Source: REBR01 sp033721915
Lineage (GTDB): Bacteria; Pseudomonadota; Gammaproteobacteria; Pseudomonadales; Oleiphilaceae
Assembly (NCBI GenBank): GCA_033721915.1
Contig: JAWWAC010000005.1
Coordinates: 1-64,000 of the forward strand
DNA: 64,000 nucleotides
Direction: 5' to 3'
In this document: in pieces, positions 9,301 to 18,051 of the stretch
How the letters are laid out: every line of letters starts with the position of its first letter
Position numbering within the stretch: the stretch's first letter is position 1
The notes under the pieces: model-generated
Seen by the model: the letters and a program-made list of their open reading frames with translations, nothing else
Databases searched by the model: none
Told to the model about the DNA's origin: nothing
Made by a program: the position numbers and the translations under genes

Positions 9301-11613
9301 ATGGACAACGGCACCCATTACCGAACCTGCAACCTCTGCGAGGCCATGTGCGGCGTCGCCATTGACGTGCAGAACGGGCAGATCGAAAGCATCAAGGGAG
9401 ACGACCAGGACCCCTTCAGCCACGGCCATATCTGCCCCAAGGCCATTGGCCTGAAAGACCTGCACGAGGATCCGGAGCGCCTGCGCACCCCCATCCGCAA
9501 GAACGCCGACGGCGAGTGGGAGGACATCTCCTGGGACCAGGCCCTGGACGAGACCGCACGCCGCCTTTACGAGGTGCAGCAGGAACATGGCAACAACGCC
9601 GTAGGGGCTTACCTGGGCAACCCCAATGTGCACAACCACGGCGCCATGCTGGCCATCCCCCCCTTCTCGGGAGCACTGGGCAGCAAGAACCGCTTCTCCG
9701 CCACGTCCAACGACCAGCTGCCCCACATGCTGGCCAACCTGGAGATGTTCGGCAATTCACTGATGTTCCCCATACCGGACATCGACCGCTGCGACCTGTT
9801 TCTCTGCATCGGCGCCAACCCCATGGCCTCCAACGGCAGCCTGATGAGCGTGCCGGACTTTCGCGGCCGTCTGAAAGCCCTGCAGAAACGCGACGGGCGC
9901 TTTGTGGTGATCGACCCGCGACGCACGGAAACCGCGGAAAAAGCCGACCAGCACCACTTTATACGCCCCGGCACCGACGCCTTCCTGTTGCTGGCCATGA
10001 TGCACACGATCTTCCAGGAAGAGCGCATCGACCCCCAGACCGCTGAGCAGTACAGCGCCGACTTGTCACTGCTGCGACTGGCCGCACTGCCCTACAGTCC
10101 GGAAGAGGCGGCCACCGTCACCGGCATTGAGGCGGACCAGATCCGCCAGCTGGCAAGGGACCTGGCGGACACCCCCAGGGCGCTGATCTACGGGCGCATC
10201 GGCACCAGCACACAGGCCCATGGCGGCGTCACCACCTGGCTGCTGTACGCACTGAACATCCTCACCGGCAAGCTGGACCGCCCCGGCGGCATGATGTTCA
10301 CCCAGCCGGCGGTGGACACCGTGGCCCTGTCCGGACTCACGGGCCAGGCCGGGCACTTCGGCCGCCGCCACAGCCGGGTAAAGAACCTGCCGGAGTTCGG
10401 CGGCGAGTTCCCCGCCAGCACCATGGCCGACGAGATGCTCACCCCCGGTGAGGGCCAGATCCGGGCCTTTGTCACCGTCGCCGGCAACCCGGTGCTGTCC
10501 AGCCCCAACGGACGGCGCCTGGACGAGGCCTTCGAGGGGCTGGATTTCATGGTCAGCGTGGATTACTACCTCAACGAAACCACCCGCCACGCGGACATTA
10601 TCCTGCCCCCCACTGCCTCACTGGAGCGCAGCCACTACGACCTGGTGTTCAACGCCATGGCGGTGCGCAATGTGGCCAAATTCACCGATGCCCTGTTCCC
10701 GCCACAGGGGGACTGCCGCAGCGACTTCCAGATTCTCATGGGTCTGGGCCAGCGACTGGAGCGGCTCAAGGGCGGCGGTGTCGCCAGCGACCTGCGCTGG
10801 CGCAGCCTGATTGCACTGGGACCGGACCGGATGCTGGACGGACTGCTTCGGGGCGGCCCCTATGGCGCCACACTGGGGCGCCTGCGTGGCCCCCTGCAGA
10901 ACGCCGCCGGGCGCATGGACGCGCTGCTGCCGGGTAAAAACCCACTGGGGCCGCTGCTGAAGATCACCACACTGGACCCCCAGTGGGACCACCTGCCCAA
11001 GGGCCTGAGCCTGGCAACACTGCGCGCCGCCCCTCACGGGCTGGACTTGGGTCCGCTGCAACCGTCACTGCCCGAACGCCTGCAGACCCGTGACAAGCGG
11101 GTACAGATCGCCCCCAGGCGCTACCTGCAGGACCTGCCAAGGCTGCACGAGGCCTTTCAGGAAGCACTGGCCGGTGACGCCACCGGGGACAAAACACTCA
11201 GCCTGATCGGGCGGCGCCATGTACGCAGCAACAACTCCTGGATGCACAACAGCCAGCGGCTGGTGAAGGGCCGCGACCGCTGCACCGCCATGGTCCACCC
11301 CCGTGACGCCTCCCGCCTGGGGCTGCGCGACGGCCACCCGGCCCATATCACCAGCCCCGTGGGGCGCATCACACTGGCGGTGGAGACGACCGAGAACGTC
11401 ATGCCCGGCGTTATCTGCATCCCCCACGGCTGGGGCCACAACCGCAGCGGCACCGGCCAGAGCGTGGCCGAGGCCCATGCCGGTGAAAGCATCAACGACA
11501 TCATCGACGACAGCCAGACCGACCCCTTAAGCGGTGTGTCTGTCCTCAACGGCCAGCGTGTCAGCGCCAGCCCCGTCCCCAGCCGCCGCAGCCGCAAGGC
11601 CGCCACCGCCTGA
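9301..11613 (+). CDS. Molybdopterin-dependent oxidoreductase with N-terminal [4Fe-4S] cluster
   Basis: 770 residues, starting at ATG with GAGG upstream. Cys10, Cys13, Cys17 and Cys45 form the N-terminal [4Fe-4S] motif (CNLCEAMC ... HICPKA) of the FdhA/BisC superfamily. Molybdopterin-binding stretches follow: GNPNVHNHGAM, CIGANPMASNGS, VVIDPRRTETAEKAD. A C-terminal molydop-binding domain contains MVHPRDASRLGLRDG, VCIPHGWGHN-like text and NDIIDDS. There is no Tat motif, so it is probably cytoplasmic and soluble. No electron-transfer or membrane subunit genes are adjacent. Substrate cannot be read from sequence; uncharacterised enzymes of this type are widespread in gammaproteobacteria. Confidence 0.88.
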   Translation: MDNGTHYRTCNLCEAMCGVAIDVQNGQIESIKGDDQDPFSHGHICPKAIGLKDLHEDPERLRTPIRKNADGEWEDISWDQALDETARRLYEVQQEHGNNAVGAYLGNPNVHNHGAMLAIPPFSGALGSKNRFSATSNDQLPHMLANLEMFGNSLMFPIPDIDRCDLFLCIGANPMASNGSLMSVPDFRGRLKALQKRDGRFVVIDPRRTETAEKADQHHFIRPGTDAFLLLAMMHTIFQEERIDPQTAEQYSADLSLLRLAALPYSPEEAATVTGIEADQIRQLARDLADTPRALIYGRIGTSTQAHGGVTTWLLYALNILTGKLDRPGGMMFTQPAVDTVALSGLTGQAGHFGRRHSRVKNLPEFGGEFPASTMADEMLTPGEGQIRAFVTVAGNPVLSSPNGRRLDEAFEGLDFMVSVDYYLNETTRHADIILPPTASLERSHYDLVFNAMAVRNVAKFTDALFPPQGDCRSDFQILMGLGQRLERLKGGGVASDLRWRSLIALGPDRMLDGLLRGGPYGATLGRLRGPLQNAAGRMDALLPGKNPLGPLLKITTLDPQWDHLPKGLSLATLRAAPHGLDLGPLQPSLPERLQTRDKRVQIAPRRYLQDLPRLHEAFQEALAGDATGDKTLSLIGRRHVRSNNSWMHNSQRLVKGRDRCTAMVHPRDASRLGLRDGHPAHITSPVGRITLAVETTENVMPGVICIPHGWGHNRSGTGQSVAEAHAGESINDIIDDSQTDPLSGVSVLNGQRVSASPVPSRRSRKAATA

Positions 11614-11650
11614 GCTCCCGGGGCTCAGGCGACCCCGCCCACTCTGCAGT

Positions 11651-11676
11651 GCAGGAGCGGCCATGGCCGCTCCTGC
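11651..11676. repeat. Perfect 26-base palindrome, REP-like
   Basis: GCAGGAGCGGCCA-TGGCCGCTCCTGC is a perfect inverted repeat just after the oxidoreductase gene, with no T-run that would make a standard terminator. The GGAGCGGCC...GGCCGCTCC form resembles repetitive extragenic palindromes of Pseudomonas and relatives. Only one copy is seen in this window, so the REP assignment is by resemblance only. From 11677 to about 11900 I see only AT-rich sequence with no gene. Confidence 0.55.
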
Positions 11677-11900
11677 GGGGACACACTGTCCGGTCCCCAG
11701 CGTGTGTACAGGAAGTCCCTTTTTACTTCCCGGAGCCATCCCAGGCGCTCTTACAGCCCATGCCCGCACCCTTGACTCACCCTTTATAAAACACTTGTGA
11801 CCTTTAATTCACAAATCTCAAACCCCGTATCAATCCTTTTAATATCAGCATATTAATAGTTTTAATAGGGTTCATTGATGTGTTTTCAGACAACCACCTG

Positions 11901-11962
11901 TTGACTCCTGCGGGACTGAAGTGTACGTTTGTGCACATAGAGTAAACAACCGTACACAAACG
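11901..11962 (+). promoter_or_regulatory. Promoter/operator of the desaturase operon (inverted repeat)
   Basis: TTGACT at 11901-11906 is a plausible -35; a weak -10 (TACGTT) lies 17 bases on. Downstream, CGTTTGTGCAC (11926-11936) and GTACACAAACG (11952-11962) form an 11-base inverted repeat with one mismatch and a 15-base centre, ending 19 bases before the reductase ATG. In Pseudomonas the TetR-family repressor DesT controls the homologous desCB operon through an operator at this position. A DesT-like regulator acting here is inference; no regulator gene is adjacent. Confidence 0.5.
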
Positions 11963-11981
11963 GGTTTCAGGAGTCGCAACG

Positions 11982-13079
11982 ATGACGACGCAAAACACCA
12001 GAATCAGCAACGCCTTCAACTGGCTTGGACGTCAGCTGTCCAACCACAGCAACCCCATGGCCTATCTGGACCCGTTGCTGGGGGCCATTGACCCCATGCT
12101 GGTCCGCGCCACCATCCCGGCCAAGGTGCTGGCGGTACACGAGGCGGCCCGTGATACCAAGACCTTTGTGCTCAAACCCGCCAGTCACTGGACCGGTTTC
12201 AAGCCCGGCCAGCATCTGCCACTGACCGTGGAAGTTAACGGCGTGCGCCAGACCCGTACCTTCAGCCTTTCCAGCGACCCGCGCAGCTGGAAGCAGGACG
12301 GCACCATCAGCCTGACCATCAAGCGTCTGCCCGGCGGTCTGGTCACCAACTGGATGCACGACCATCTCAAGCCCGGTGCCGTGCTGTCCGTGGGTGAGGC
12401 GTTCGGCGACTTCCTGCTGCCGGCCAACGCCAAGCCGCTGGTCTACATCGCCGGTGGCAGTGGCATCACGCCGGTGCTCTCGCAGCTGGCCACACTGGAG
12501 CAGGCGGATTACCCCGCCCCGGTGACACTGCACTATTACGTGCGCACCAAGGCGGACATCATCGGCGCCGACCTGCTCTACAGTCTGCGTCAGCGCTGGA
12601 GCCGGTTTGACCTGCAGATCCACACCACCGATGACGGTGATCTGCTCAAGGCCGGACATCTGGCGGACCTGAAAAAGCGGGACGTGACCCACTTTTACCT
12701 GTGCGGCCCCGCAGGCCTGATGGACCTGGCCCAGGATCTTCTGGCCGATGCGGGCGTGGAGGAAAAACAGATCAGCACCACCTTCTTCTCCGCCCCACAG
12801 GCCACACTGGACACGGACGAGCTGGGCGGCGAAGTGGCTTTTGCCCGCAGCGGCAAGAGCGCCAGCAGCGACGGCGAAAGTTCACTGCTGGAAGTGGCGG
12901 AAGGAGCTGGCCTCAAGCCCAAGCACGGCTGCCGCATGGGTATCTGCCATCAGTGCAGCTGCACCAAGCGCGAAGGCACCGTGGTCAACCGCCTGACCGG
13001 CAAGGCCTCCGGCCCCGGCGAGGAAACCATACAACTTTGCGTCTCCGTGGCCCGTGGCCCGGTGAACGTGGACATATAA
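11982..13079 (+). CDS. Ferredoxin-NADP reductase-like electron donor for the desaturase (DesC-like)
   Basis: 365 residues in the order FAD-binding, NAD(P)-binding, C-terminal plant-type [2Fe-2S] domain. Visible motifs: RTFSLSS (flavin), IAGGSGITPVLSQL (pyridine nucleotide), YLCGPAGLM near the C-terminal edge of the reductase, and CRMGICHQC plus a distal Cys (IQLCVS) for the iron-sulfur cluster. This layout matches Pseudomonas aeruginosa DesC, which passes NADPH electrons to the acyl-CoA desaturase DesB. The desaturase gene follows by about 90 bases, which supports that role. Soluble or peripheral; no membrane helices. Confidence 0.88.
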   Translation: MTTQNTRISNAFNWLGRQLSNHSNPMAYLDPLLGAIDPMLVRATIPAKVLAVHEAARDTKTFVLKPASHWTGFKPGQHLPLTVEVNGVRQTRTFSLSSDPRSWKQDGTISLTIKRLPGGLVTNWMHDHLKPGAVLSVGEAFGDFLLPANAKPLVYIAGGSGITPVLSQLATLEQADYPAPVTLHYYVRTKADIIGADLLYSLRQRWSRFDLQIHTTDDGDLLKAGHLADLKKRDVTHFYLCGPAGLMDLAQDLLADAGVEEKQISTTFFSAPQATLDTDELGGEVAFARSGKSASSDGESSLLEVAEGAGLKPKHGCRMGICHQCSCTKREGTVVNRLTGKASGPGEETIQLCVSVARGPVNVDI

Positions 13080-13167
13080 GACAGAGAATTCCCCGCGGCG
13101 CTGTCCCGAAGTAGCAACGACAGGCCGCAGAATCTGAAGCAACGAATTTCTCACTGAAAAGGTGAAC

Positions 13168-14349
13168 ATGATGCAAAAGCTTACCGAACAGCAGCTGAAC
13201 AATCTGGCACAGGACCTGGACGCCATCCGCGAAGCCGAAATGGCCGATGTGGGCGAGAAAGACGCCAACTACATCCGCGGCATCGTGCGCCTGCACCGCA
13301 CACTGGAGATCGGTGGCCGCGCCATGATGCCACTGGGCTTTATTCCGCCCTTCTTCCTGGCCGGCGCCACCTCACTGGGCGTGGCCAAGATCCTGGAGAA
13401 CATGGAGATCGGCCACAACGTCATGCACGGTCAGTACGACTGGATGAACGACCCGACACTGAACTCGCAGACCTATGAGTGGGACACCACCTGTGATTCC
13501 GACTCCTGGAGGCTGACCCACAACTACGAGCACCACACCTACACCAACATCCTGGGCAAGGACCGGGATTACGGTTACGACGTGCTCCGCCTTGACGCCA
13601 GCCAGCGCTGGACCCCGGAGAACCTGTTCCAGCTGGCCAACTTCGGCCTGCTGAGCTTCTTCTTCCAGTGGGGCGTGGCCCTGCACGAGCTGGAAGCCAA
13701 GAACCTGCGCCAGGGCAAGCTGAGCCTGGCGGACAAGAAGGAGTTCGGCAAGGCCTTTCTCCGCAAGGGTGGCCGCCAGGTGTTCAAGGACTATGTCTTT
13801 TACCCGGCACTGACACTGCCCGTGGCGCCCGTTGTGGTGGCCGGTAACTTTACCGCCAACCTGATGCGCAACCTCTGGTCCTCCAGCGTGATCTTCTGTG
13901 GCCACTTCACCGAAGACGCCGAGACCTTCACCGAGGAAGAGTGCGAAGGGGAGAGCCGTGGCCACTGGTACCTGCGTCAGCTGACCGGTTCCAGCAACTT
14001 CACCGGCCCGCAGTGGGTGTACACCCTGAGTGGCCATCTGAGCCATCAGATCGAACACCACATCTTCCCGGACGTTCCGGCACACCGTTATCCGGCCATC
14101 AGCAAGAAGGTGCAGAAAGTGTGCGAGAAGTACGGCATCCACTACAACACCGGCAGCTTTGTCAGCCAGTACGCCACCGTGGTCAAGCGTGTGGCCTGGT
14201 ATTCACTGCCCAACCGCTTCAACCTGCAGGCCCGGGCCGAAGCCAGGGCTGAAAAGAAAGCCGCCATCGCGGCGGAAAAGGCCGAAGCCAAGGCGGCCAA
14301 AAAGTCCGCCCGCAAGGCCGATCGAAAGTTGACCGCTAAAGCCGCCTGA
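13168..14349 (+). CDS. Membrane fatty-acid/acyl-CoA desaturase (DesB-like)
   Basis: 393 residues. The three histidine boxes of membrane di-iron desaturases are present: GHNVMHGQYDW, HNYEHHTYTN and HQIEHHIFP, with two hydrophobic hairpins between them. Expected activity is oxygen-dependent introduction of a double bond into an acyl chain using the reductase encoded just upstream. Start: GAAAAGGTGA lies just before the ATG pair at 13168/13171; the GTG at 13162 overlaps that ribosome site and is rejected. Unusual: the last 40 or so residues are almost only Ala, Lys, Glu and Arg (ARAEARAEKKAAI ...), a likely charged helix beyond the catalytic domain. Confidence 0.9.
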   Translation: MMQKLTEQQLNNLAQDLDAIREAEMADVGEKDANYIRGIVRLHRTLEIGGRAMMPLGFIPPFFLAGATSLGVAKILENMEIGHNVMHGQYDWMNDPTLNSQTYEWDTTCDSDSWRLTHNYEHHTYTNILGKDRDYGYDVLRLDASQRWTPENLFQLANFGLLSFFFQWGVALHELEAKNLRQGKLSLADKKEFGKAFLRKGGRQVFKDYVFYPALTLPVAPVVVAGNFTANLMRNLWSSSVIFCGHFTEDAETFTEEECEGESRGHWYLRQLTGSSNFTGPQWVYTLSGHLSHQIEHHIFPDVPAHRYPAISKKVQKVCEKYGIHYNTGSFVSQYATVVKRVAWYSLPNRFNLQARAEARAEKKAAIAAEKAEAKAAKKSARKADRKLTAKAA

Positions 14350-14397
14350 TAGGCGGCCCTCCTCAGGGCCATGGATTCCAGCCAGGCTCGACCCCTT

Positions 14398-14423
14398 AGC
14401 CCCGCCCATGCGGGGCTTTTTTT
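14398..14423 (+). terminator. Rho-independent terminator after the desaturase
   Basis: AGCCCCGC-CCAT-GCGGGGCT followed by seven T. It ends three bases before the stop of the leftward csaA-like gene, so it closes the desaturase operon. Confidence 0.9.
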
Positions 14424-14426
14424 GGC

Positions 14427-14765
14427 TCAGCCCAGGCGGGCACCGTTGTGCACGGGCTTGTCCGGCACCGCCAGCACGATGCTGCCGTCCTCACGGTACA
14501 GGCCGGTGACCAGACACTGGGACCTGAGAGGGCCGATCTGCTTGGGAGGGAAATTCACCACCGCAATCACCTGCTTGCCCAGCAGGTCCTCCTCCCGGTA
14601 GTGGTCTGTGATCTGGGCGCTGGATTTGAGCACCCCCAGATCCGCGCCGAAATCCACCCGCAGAATCCAGGCCGGACGACGCGCCTCGGGGAACGACTCC
14701 ACCGCCACCACGGTCCCGGCGCGCATTTCCACCCGGGTAAAATCCTCCCATGCAATCTCGCTCAT
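14427..14765 (-). CDS. CsaA/YgjH-type tRNA-binding domain protein
   Basis: 112 residues made of a single EMAP/tRNA-binding OB-fold: RVEMRAGTVVAVESFPEARR, WILRVDFGADLG, KSSAQITDHY and VNFPPKQIGPLRSQCLVTG. Bacterial CsaA is proposed to act as an export-related chaperone and to bind tRNA. The ATG at 14765 has GGGGCGAGGT upstream; an in-frame upstream start at 14894 would run over the promoter of the divergent aldolase gene and is rejected. Stand-alone gene, convergent with the desaturase operon. Confidence 0.88.
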   Translation of the reverse strand: MSEIAWEDFTRVEMRAGTVVAVESFPEARRPAWILRVDFGADLGVLKSSAQITDHYREEDLLGKQVIAVVNFPPKQIGPLRSQCLVTGLYREDGSIVLAVPDKPVHNGARLG

Positions 14766-14871
14766 ACCTCGCCCCTCTGATTGACTGCGGCATCCACCCC
14801 AGTGCGTGATGCCCTGTGTGATGGCTGCTAGACTGATTCCAATACTGACAAGAATAACGGAGTCCACCACC

Positions 14872-15636
14872 ATGAACAGTAACGTCCAGTCCAAGAAATC
14901 CCGTGTTTCCGCCGAGGAATGGCAGCTGCGGGTGGATCTCGCCGCCGCCTACCGCCTGATCGCCCTGTACGGCTGGGACGACCTGATCTTCACCCACCTC
15001 TCGGCGCGCATGACCGGGGACCACGAGTACTTCCTGATCAACCCCTACGGCATGTTCTTCGATGAAATCACCGCCTCCAGTCTGGTGAAAGTGGATGCCG
15101 ACGGGAACAAGCTCGACGAGGAAGACTACGATGTGAACCCCGCCGGCTTCACCATCCACAGCGCCATCCACGAGGTGCGCGACGACGCCCAGTGCGTGAT
15201 GCATGTGCACACCGCCGCCGGTGTCGCCGTCTCCGCCCAGAAACAGGGCCTGCTGCCACTGTCGCAACAGTCCCTGTTCCCACTCTCCAGCCTGGCCTAC
15301 CACGATTACGAAGGGGTGGCACTGCGTGAGGAGGAAAAGGCCCGTCTGCAGGCGGACCTGGGCAGCGCCAATTACATGATACTGCGCAACCACGGACTGC
15401 TCACCTGCGGCCCCAGCATTGCCGACGCCTTCCTGGCCCTGTACATACTGCAGCGGGCCTGTGAGGTGCAGATCGGCGCACTGGCCGGTGGCAGCGAGAC
15501 CATTCCCATCCCGCAGCCCATTGTGGACGGCATCAAGCAGCAGGCTCAGCAGGTGACCAAAGGCATGGGCGGCAACCTCGCCTGGCCCGGTCTGCTGCGC
15601 AAGCTCGACCGCCTCAACCCCGGCTTCAGGGAGTAA
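14872..15636 (+). CDS. Class II aldolase/adducin-family protein
   Basis: 254 residues. Motifs of the FucA/AraD/adducin fold: LYGWDDLIFTHLSAR, FLINPYGMFFDEITASSLVK, a zinc ligand pair in MHVHTAAGVAV, and LRNHGLLTCG with a further His. Proteins of this length lacking a clear sugar-phosphate context are often annotated only as class II aldolases. The ATG at 14872 has ATAACGGAG at good spacing. It is followed after 4 bases by a GntP-type transporter, so the pair probably imports and processes an organic acid or sugar acid; the substrate is unknown. Confidence 0.85.
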   Translation: MNSNVQSKKSRVSAEEWQLRVDLAAAYRLIALYGWDDLIFTHLSARMTGDHEYFLINPYGMFFDEITASSLVKVDADGNKLDEEDYDVNPAGFTIHSAIHEVRDDAQCVMHVHTAAGVAVSAQKQGLLPLSQQSLFPLSSLAYHDYEGVALREEEKARLQADLGSANYMILRNHGLLTCGPSIADAFLALYILQRACEVQIGALAGGSETIPIPQPIVDGIKQQAQQVTKGMGGNLAWPGLLRKLDRLNPGFRE

Positions 15637-15640
15637 CCCC

Positions 15641-17023
15641 ATGCTGGGCAACCTGGGGCTGCTGGCGGGGCTGGCACTGCTGATTATCATGGCCCTGCGT
15701 GGGGTGAACATCCTGGTGGCGGCACTGACCGCCAGCCTGGTGGTGGCGGTCACCAACGGCATGGGGCTGCCCGCCACACTGCTGGAGCACTTCCCCTCAG
15801 GGCCGCTTGGGGCCTTCACCTTTGCGGGCAAATTTTTCGTGCTGTTTCTCACCGGTGCCATCTTCGGCAAGATGATGTCCGCCAGCGGCTCGGCCGCCTC
15901 CATTGCCAACGCCATTATCCACTGGCTGGGGGCGCCCAGAACGGTGCTGGTGACGGTGCTGGTCTGTGGCCTGCTCACCTACGGCGGCGTGGTGCTCTTT
16001 GTGGTGATCTTCACCATGTACCCGCTGGGCATCGCACTGATGCGCGAGGCCAACCTGCCCAGGCGGCTGTTCTGCGGCGCCACGGCGCTGGGGGCAGGCA
16101 CCTTTACCATGACCGCACTGCCCGGCACCCCCTCCATCCACAACGTCATTGCCGCCTCGGCACTGGGCACGGACCTGTTTGCCGGCATACTGCCCGGGCT
16201 GGCGGCGGCGGTGGTGATGTTCGGCGGCGGACTCTGGTACCTGGAGCGCCAGTGGGCAAAGGCCAAGTTGCAGGAAGAGGGCTATGTGGACAACGCCCGC
16301 GACCGTCAGATGGAGGCCATGGCCCCCAACCCGGAGCAGGGCCCCGGCTGGAAGCTGGCACTGGCCCCCATGGGCGTGGTGCTGGGCAGCATACTGTTGC
16401 CACGTCTGGCCACGGCACTGGGCTGGGTCAGCCAGTCCACGCCGTTGCTGGGAGAGCTGTTCCACTTTGCCAATACACAGCCCATTATCTGGCCCAGCAT
16501 CGCACTGACGCTGGGGGCCATCAGCTGCGTGTTGCTCTTCCGCAACCTGCGTGACCAGGCACTGGCGGCCATGGGGGAAGGGGCCAACGACAGCATCATG
16601 CCACTGCTGAACACCTCCGCAGTGATCGGCTTTGGCGGCGTGGTCACCCAGACCGCCGGGTTCGAGGTCTTCGCCAGCAGCGTGATGACACTGGACCTGC
16701 CACCACTGATGTCCGTGGTGGTGTCCGTGTCACTGGTCTCGGCCATTGTCGGCTCCTCATCGGGCGGTCTGCAGATCTTCATGCAGACCTTTGCCGATGC
16801 CTACCTGGACATGGGCGTGGCGCCGGAGGCACTGCACCGGGTGGCCACGGTGGCCTCCGGCGGACTGGACTCACTGCCCCACTGTGGCGCGGTGATCGCC
16901 ATGCTCACCATCATGGGGCTCAGGCACCGGGAAGGGTACAGGGACATTTTCATGGTCACTGTGGTCATCCCCATACTGGCCACCGTGGCGGCACTGGCCG
17001 TGGCCATGCCGCTGTATGGCTGA
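15641..17023 (+). CDS. GntP-family organic/sugar-acid permease
   Basis: 460 residues, strongly hydrophobic with roughly 12 membrane segments. GntP markers: LTGAIFGKMMSASGSA near residue 70, TMTALPGTPSIHNVI near 165, and the C-terminal ASGGLDSLPHCGAVIAMLT then GLRHREGYRDIF. GntP carriers use proton symport for gluconate, related sugar acids or 3-hydroxybutyrate; the SGGLDSLPHCGAVI block is also seen in hydroxybutyrate-type members. Coupled to the class II aldolase gene (4-base gap). Confidence 0.88.
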   Translation: MLGNLGLLAGLALLIIMALRGVNILVAALTASLVVAVTNGMGLPATLLEHFPSGPLGAFTFAGKFFVLFLTGAIFGKMMSASGSAASIANAIIHWLGAPRTVLVTVLVCGLLTYGGVVLFVVIFTMYPLGIALMREANLPRRLFCGATALGAGTFTMTALPGTPSIHNVIAASALGTDLFAGILPGLAAAVVMFGGGLWYLERQWAKAKLQEEGYVDNARDRQMEAMAPNPEQGPGWKLALAPMGVVLGSILLPRLATALGWVSQSTPLLGELFHFANTQPIIWPSIALTLGAISCVLLFRNLRDQALAAMGEGANDSIMPLLNTSAVIGFGGVVTQTAGFEVFASSVMTLDLPPLMSVVVSVSLVSAIVGSSSGGLQIFMQTFADAYLDMGVAPEALHRVATVASGGLDSLPHCGAVIAMLTIMGLRHREGYRDIFMVTVVIPILATVAALAVAMPLYG

Positions 17024-17157
17024 GGCTCCCCTGCCGGGAGCGGGTGACTGAAATTTCACCGTCAGTCACGACGATGGCCATGTTGCCGTTCCATTATTTG
17101 GTTTACAATAAGTTCATAATCTATCCATTTATCGGCGCAGCAAGAGCATTCCACGGC

Positions 17158-17946
17158 ATGCAATACCGACAAATCGCCCTGACCCCCAGGCTGAGTCTGT
17201 CCATCACCGAGGCCGGCCTGGAAAACAGCGGTCCCACCGTGGTGCTGATCCACGGCTGGTGCGGCCACCGACTGGACTGGAACCCCACTCTCGCCCGCCT
17301 TCAGAACCGTTACCCCATGATGAGCATTGACCTGCCCGGCCACGGTGACAGCACCGAGCAGCTGCCACCGGGCTGGTCCGTGCGGGACCTGGCCACGGTA
17401 TTGGTGGAGGCCTTAAAGGCGTGGGACAAAGAAGCCGGCAGGTCACTGGTACTGGTGGGTCACTCCATGGGTGGCGCCGTGGCCCTGGAGGCCGCCCGGG
17501 AACTCAAGCAGGTGCGCTCGGTGATACTGGTGGACACCTTTATTCTGCCCTACGGGGACATCAGCGAGGAGGAAGCGCGAAAGATCGAGCAGCCTTTCTT
17601 CGAGGATTTTCCCAAAGCCCTGGACACCATGGTGGAGACCTTCATGGCCCCCATCGCACCGCCCATGCACAAACGGGAAATCAAGCAGCACATGTGTGGC
17701 AGCAACCCCTTCCTGATGCTGCCACTGTGGTCGGACCTGCTGCGCTGGTCCCCGGACGACGCCTTTGATCATCTGGGCATCCCCATCCACGCCATCAACG
17801 GCGACATGATCCCCTCCGCCGCCTATTCCCGCTGCGCCGATCACGTCACCGAGTGGCGCATGCCCAGAGCCGGCCACTTCCCCCATATCGAAATGCCACA
17901 GCCTTTTCACGAGTTGCTGGAGCAGGTCATCAAGAGCATTGACTGA
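17158..17946 (+). CDS. Alpha/beta hydrolase
   Basis: 262 residues. Alpha/beta-hydrolase fold with oxyanion motif LIHGWCGHRLDW, MSIDLPGHGDST, nucleophile Ser in VGHSMGGAV and His in RAGHFPHIE. No lid signature identifies the substrate. The upstream 114 bases are open in frame (a start at 17044 is possible), but they are AT-rich and promoter-like (TTTACA...ATAATC around 17102-17122), so the ATG at 17158 is preferred. Single gene between the GntP permease and the lipoprotein gene. Confidence 0.82.
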   Translation: MQYRQIALTPRLSLSITEAGLENSGPTVVLIHGWCGHRLDWNPTLARLQNRYPMMSIDLPGHGDSTEQLPPGWSVRDLATVLVEALKAWDKEAGRSLVLVGHSMGGAVALEAARELKQVRSVILVDTFILPYGDISEEEARKIEQPFFEDFPKALDTMVETFMAPIAPPMHKREIKQHMCGSNPFLMLPLWSDLLRWSPDDAFDHLGIPIHAINGDMIPSAAYSRCADHVTEWRMPRAGHFPHIEMPQPFHELLEQVIKSID

Positions 17947-17994
17947 CCGCAACTGAAAACCCTCTCTCATACCCCAAATGGGTGATGTCCCCGC

Positions 17995-18051
17995 CATGAA
18001 CAGGACTTAATGTGAGTCTGTCTTACCACTCACGCAGGAGACCTGTTCATG
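17995..18051 (+). promoter_or_regulatory. Nested inverted repeats in the leader of the lipoprotein gene
   Basis: Outer arms CATGAACAGG (17995-18004) and CCTGTTCATG (18042-18051) are perfectly complementary (10 bp). Inside them GTGAGT (18012-18017) and ACTCAC (18028-18033) form a second perfect stem. The right outer arm contains the start codon of a short ORF (18049), and the ribosome site AGGAG of that ORF lies in the internal bulge, so folding would hide the initiation site. Either an RNA switch/attenuator or a DNA operator. Confidence 0.5.

Noticed and set aside
14491..15978. Long minus-strand frame opposite the class II aldolase
   Set aside because: No motif; it runs across the csaA-like gene end and the divergent promoter. 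The plus-strand genes have full family motifs.
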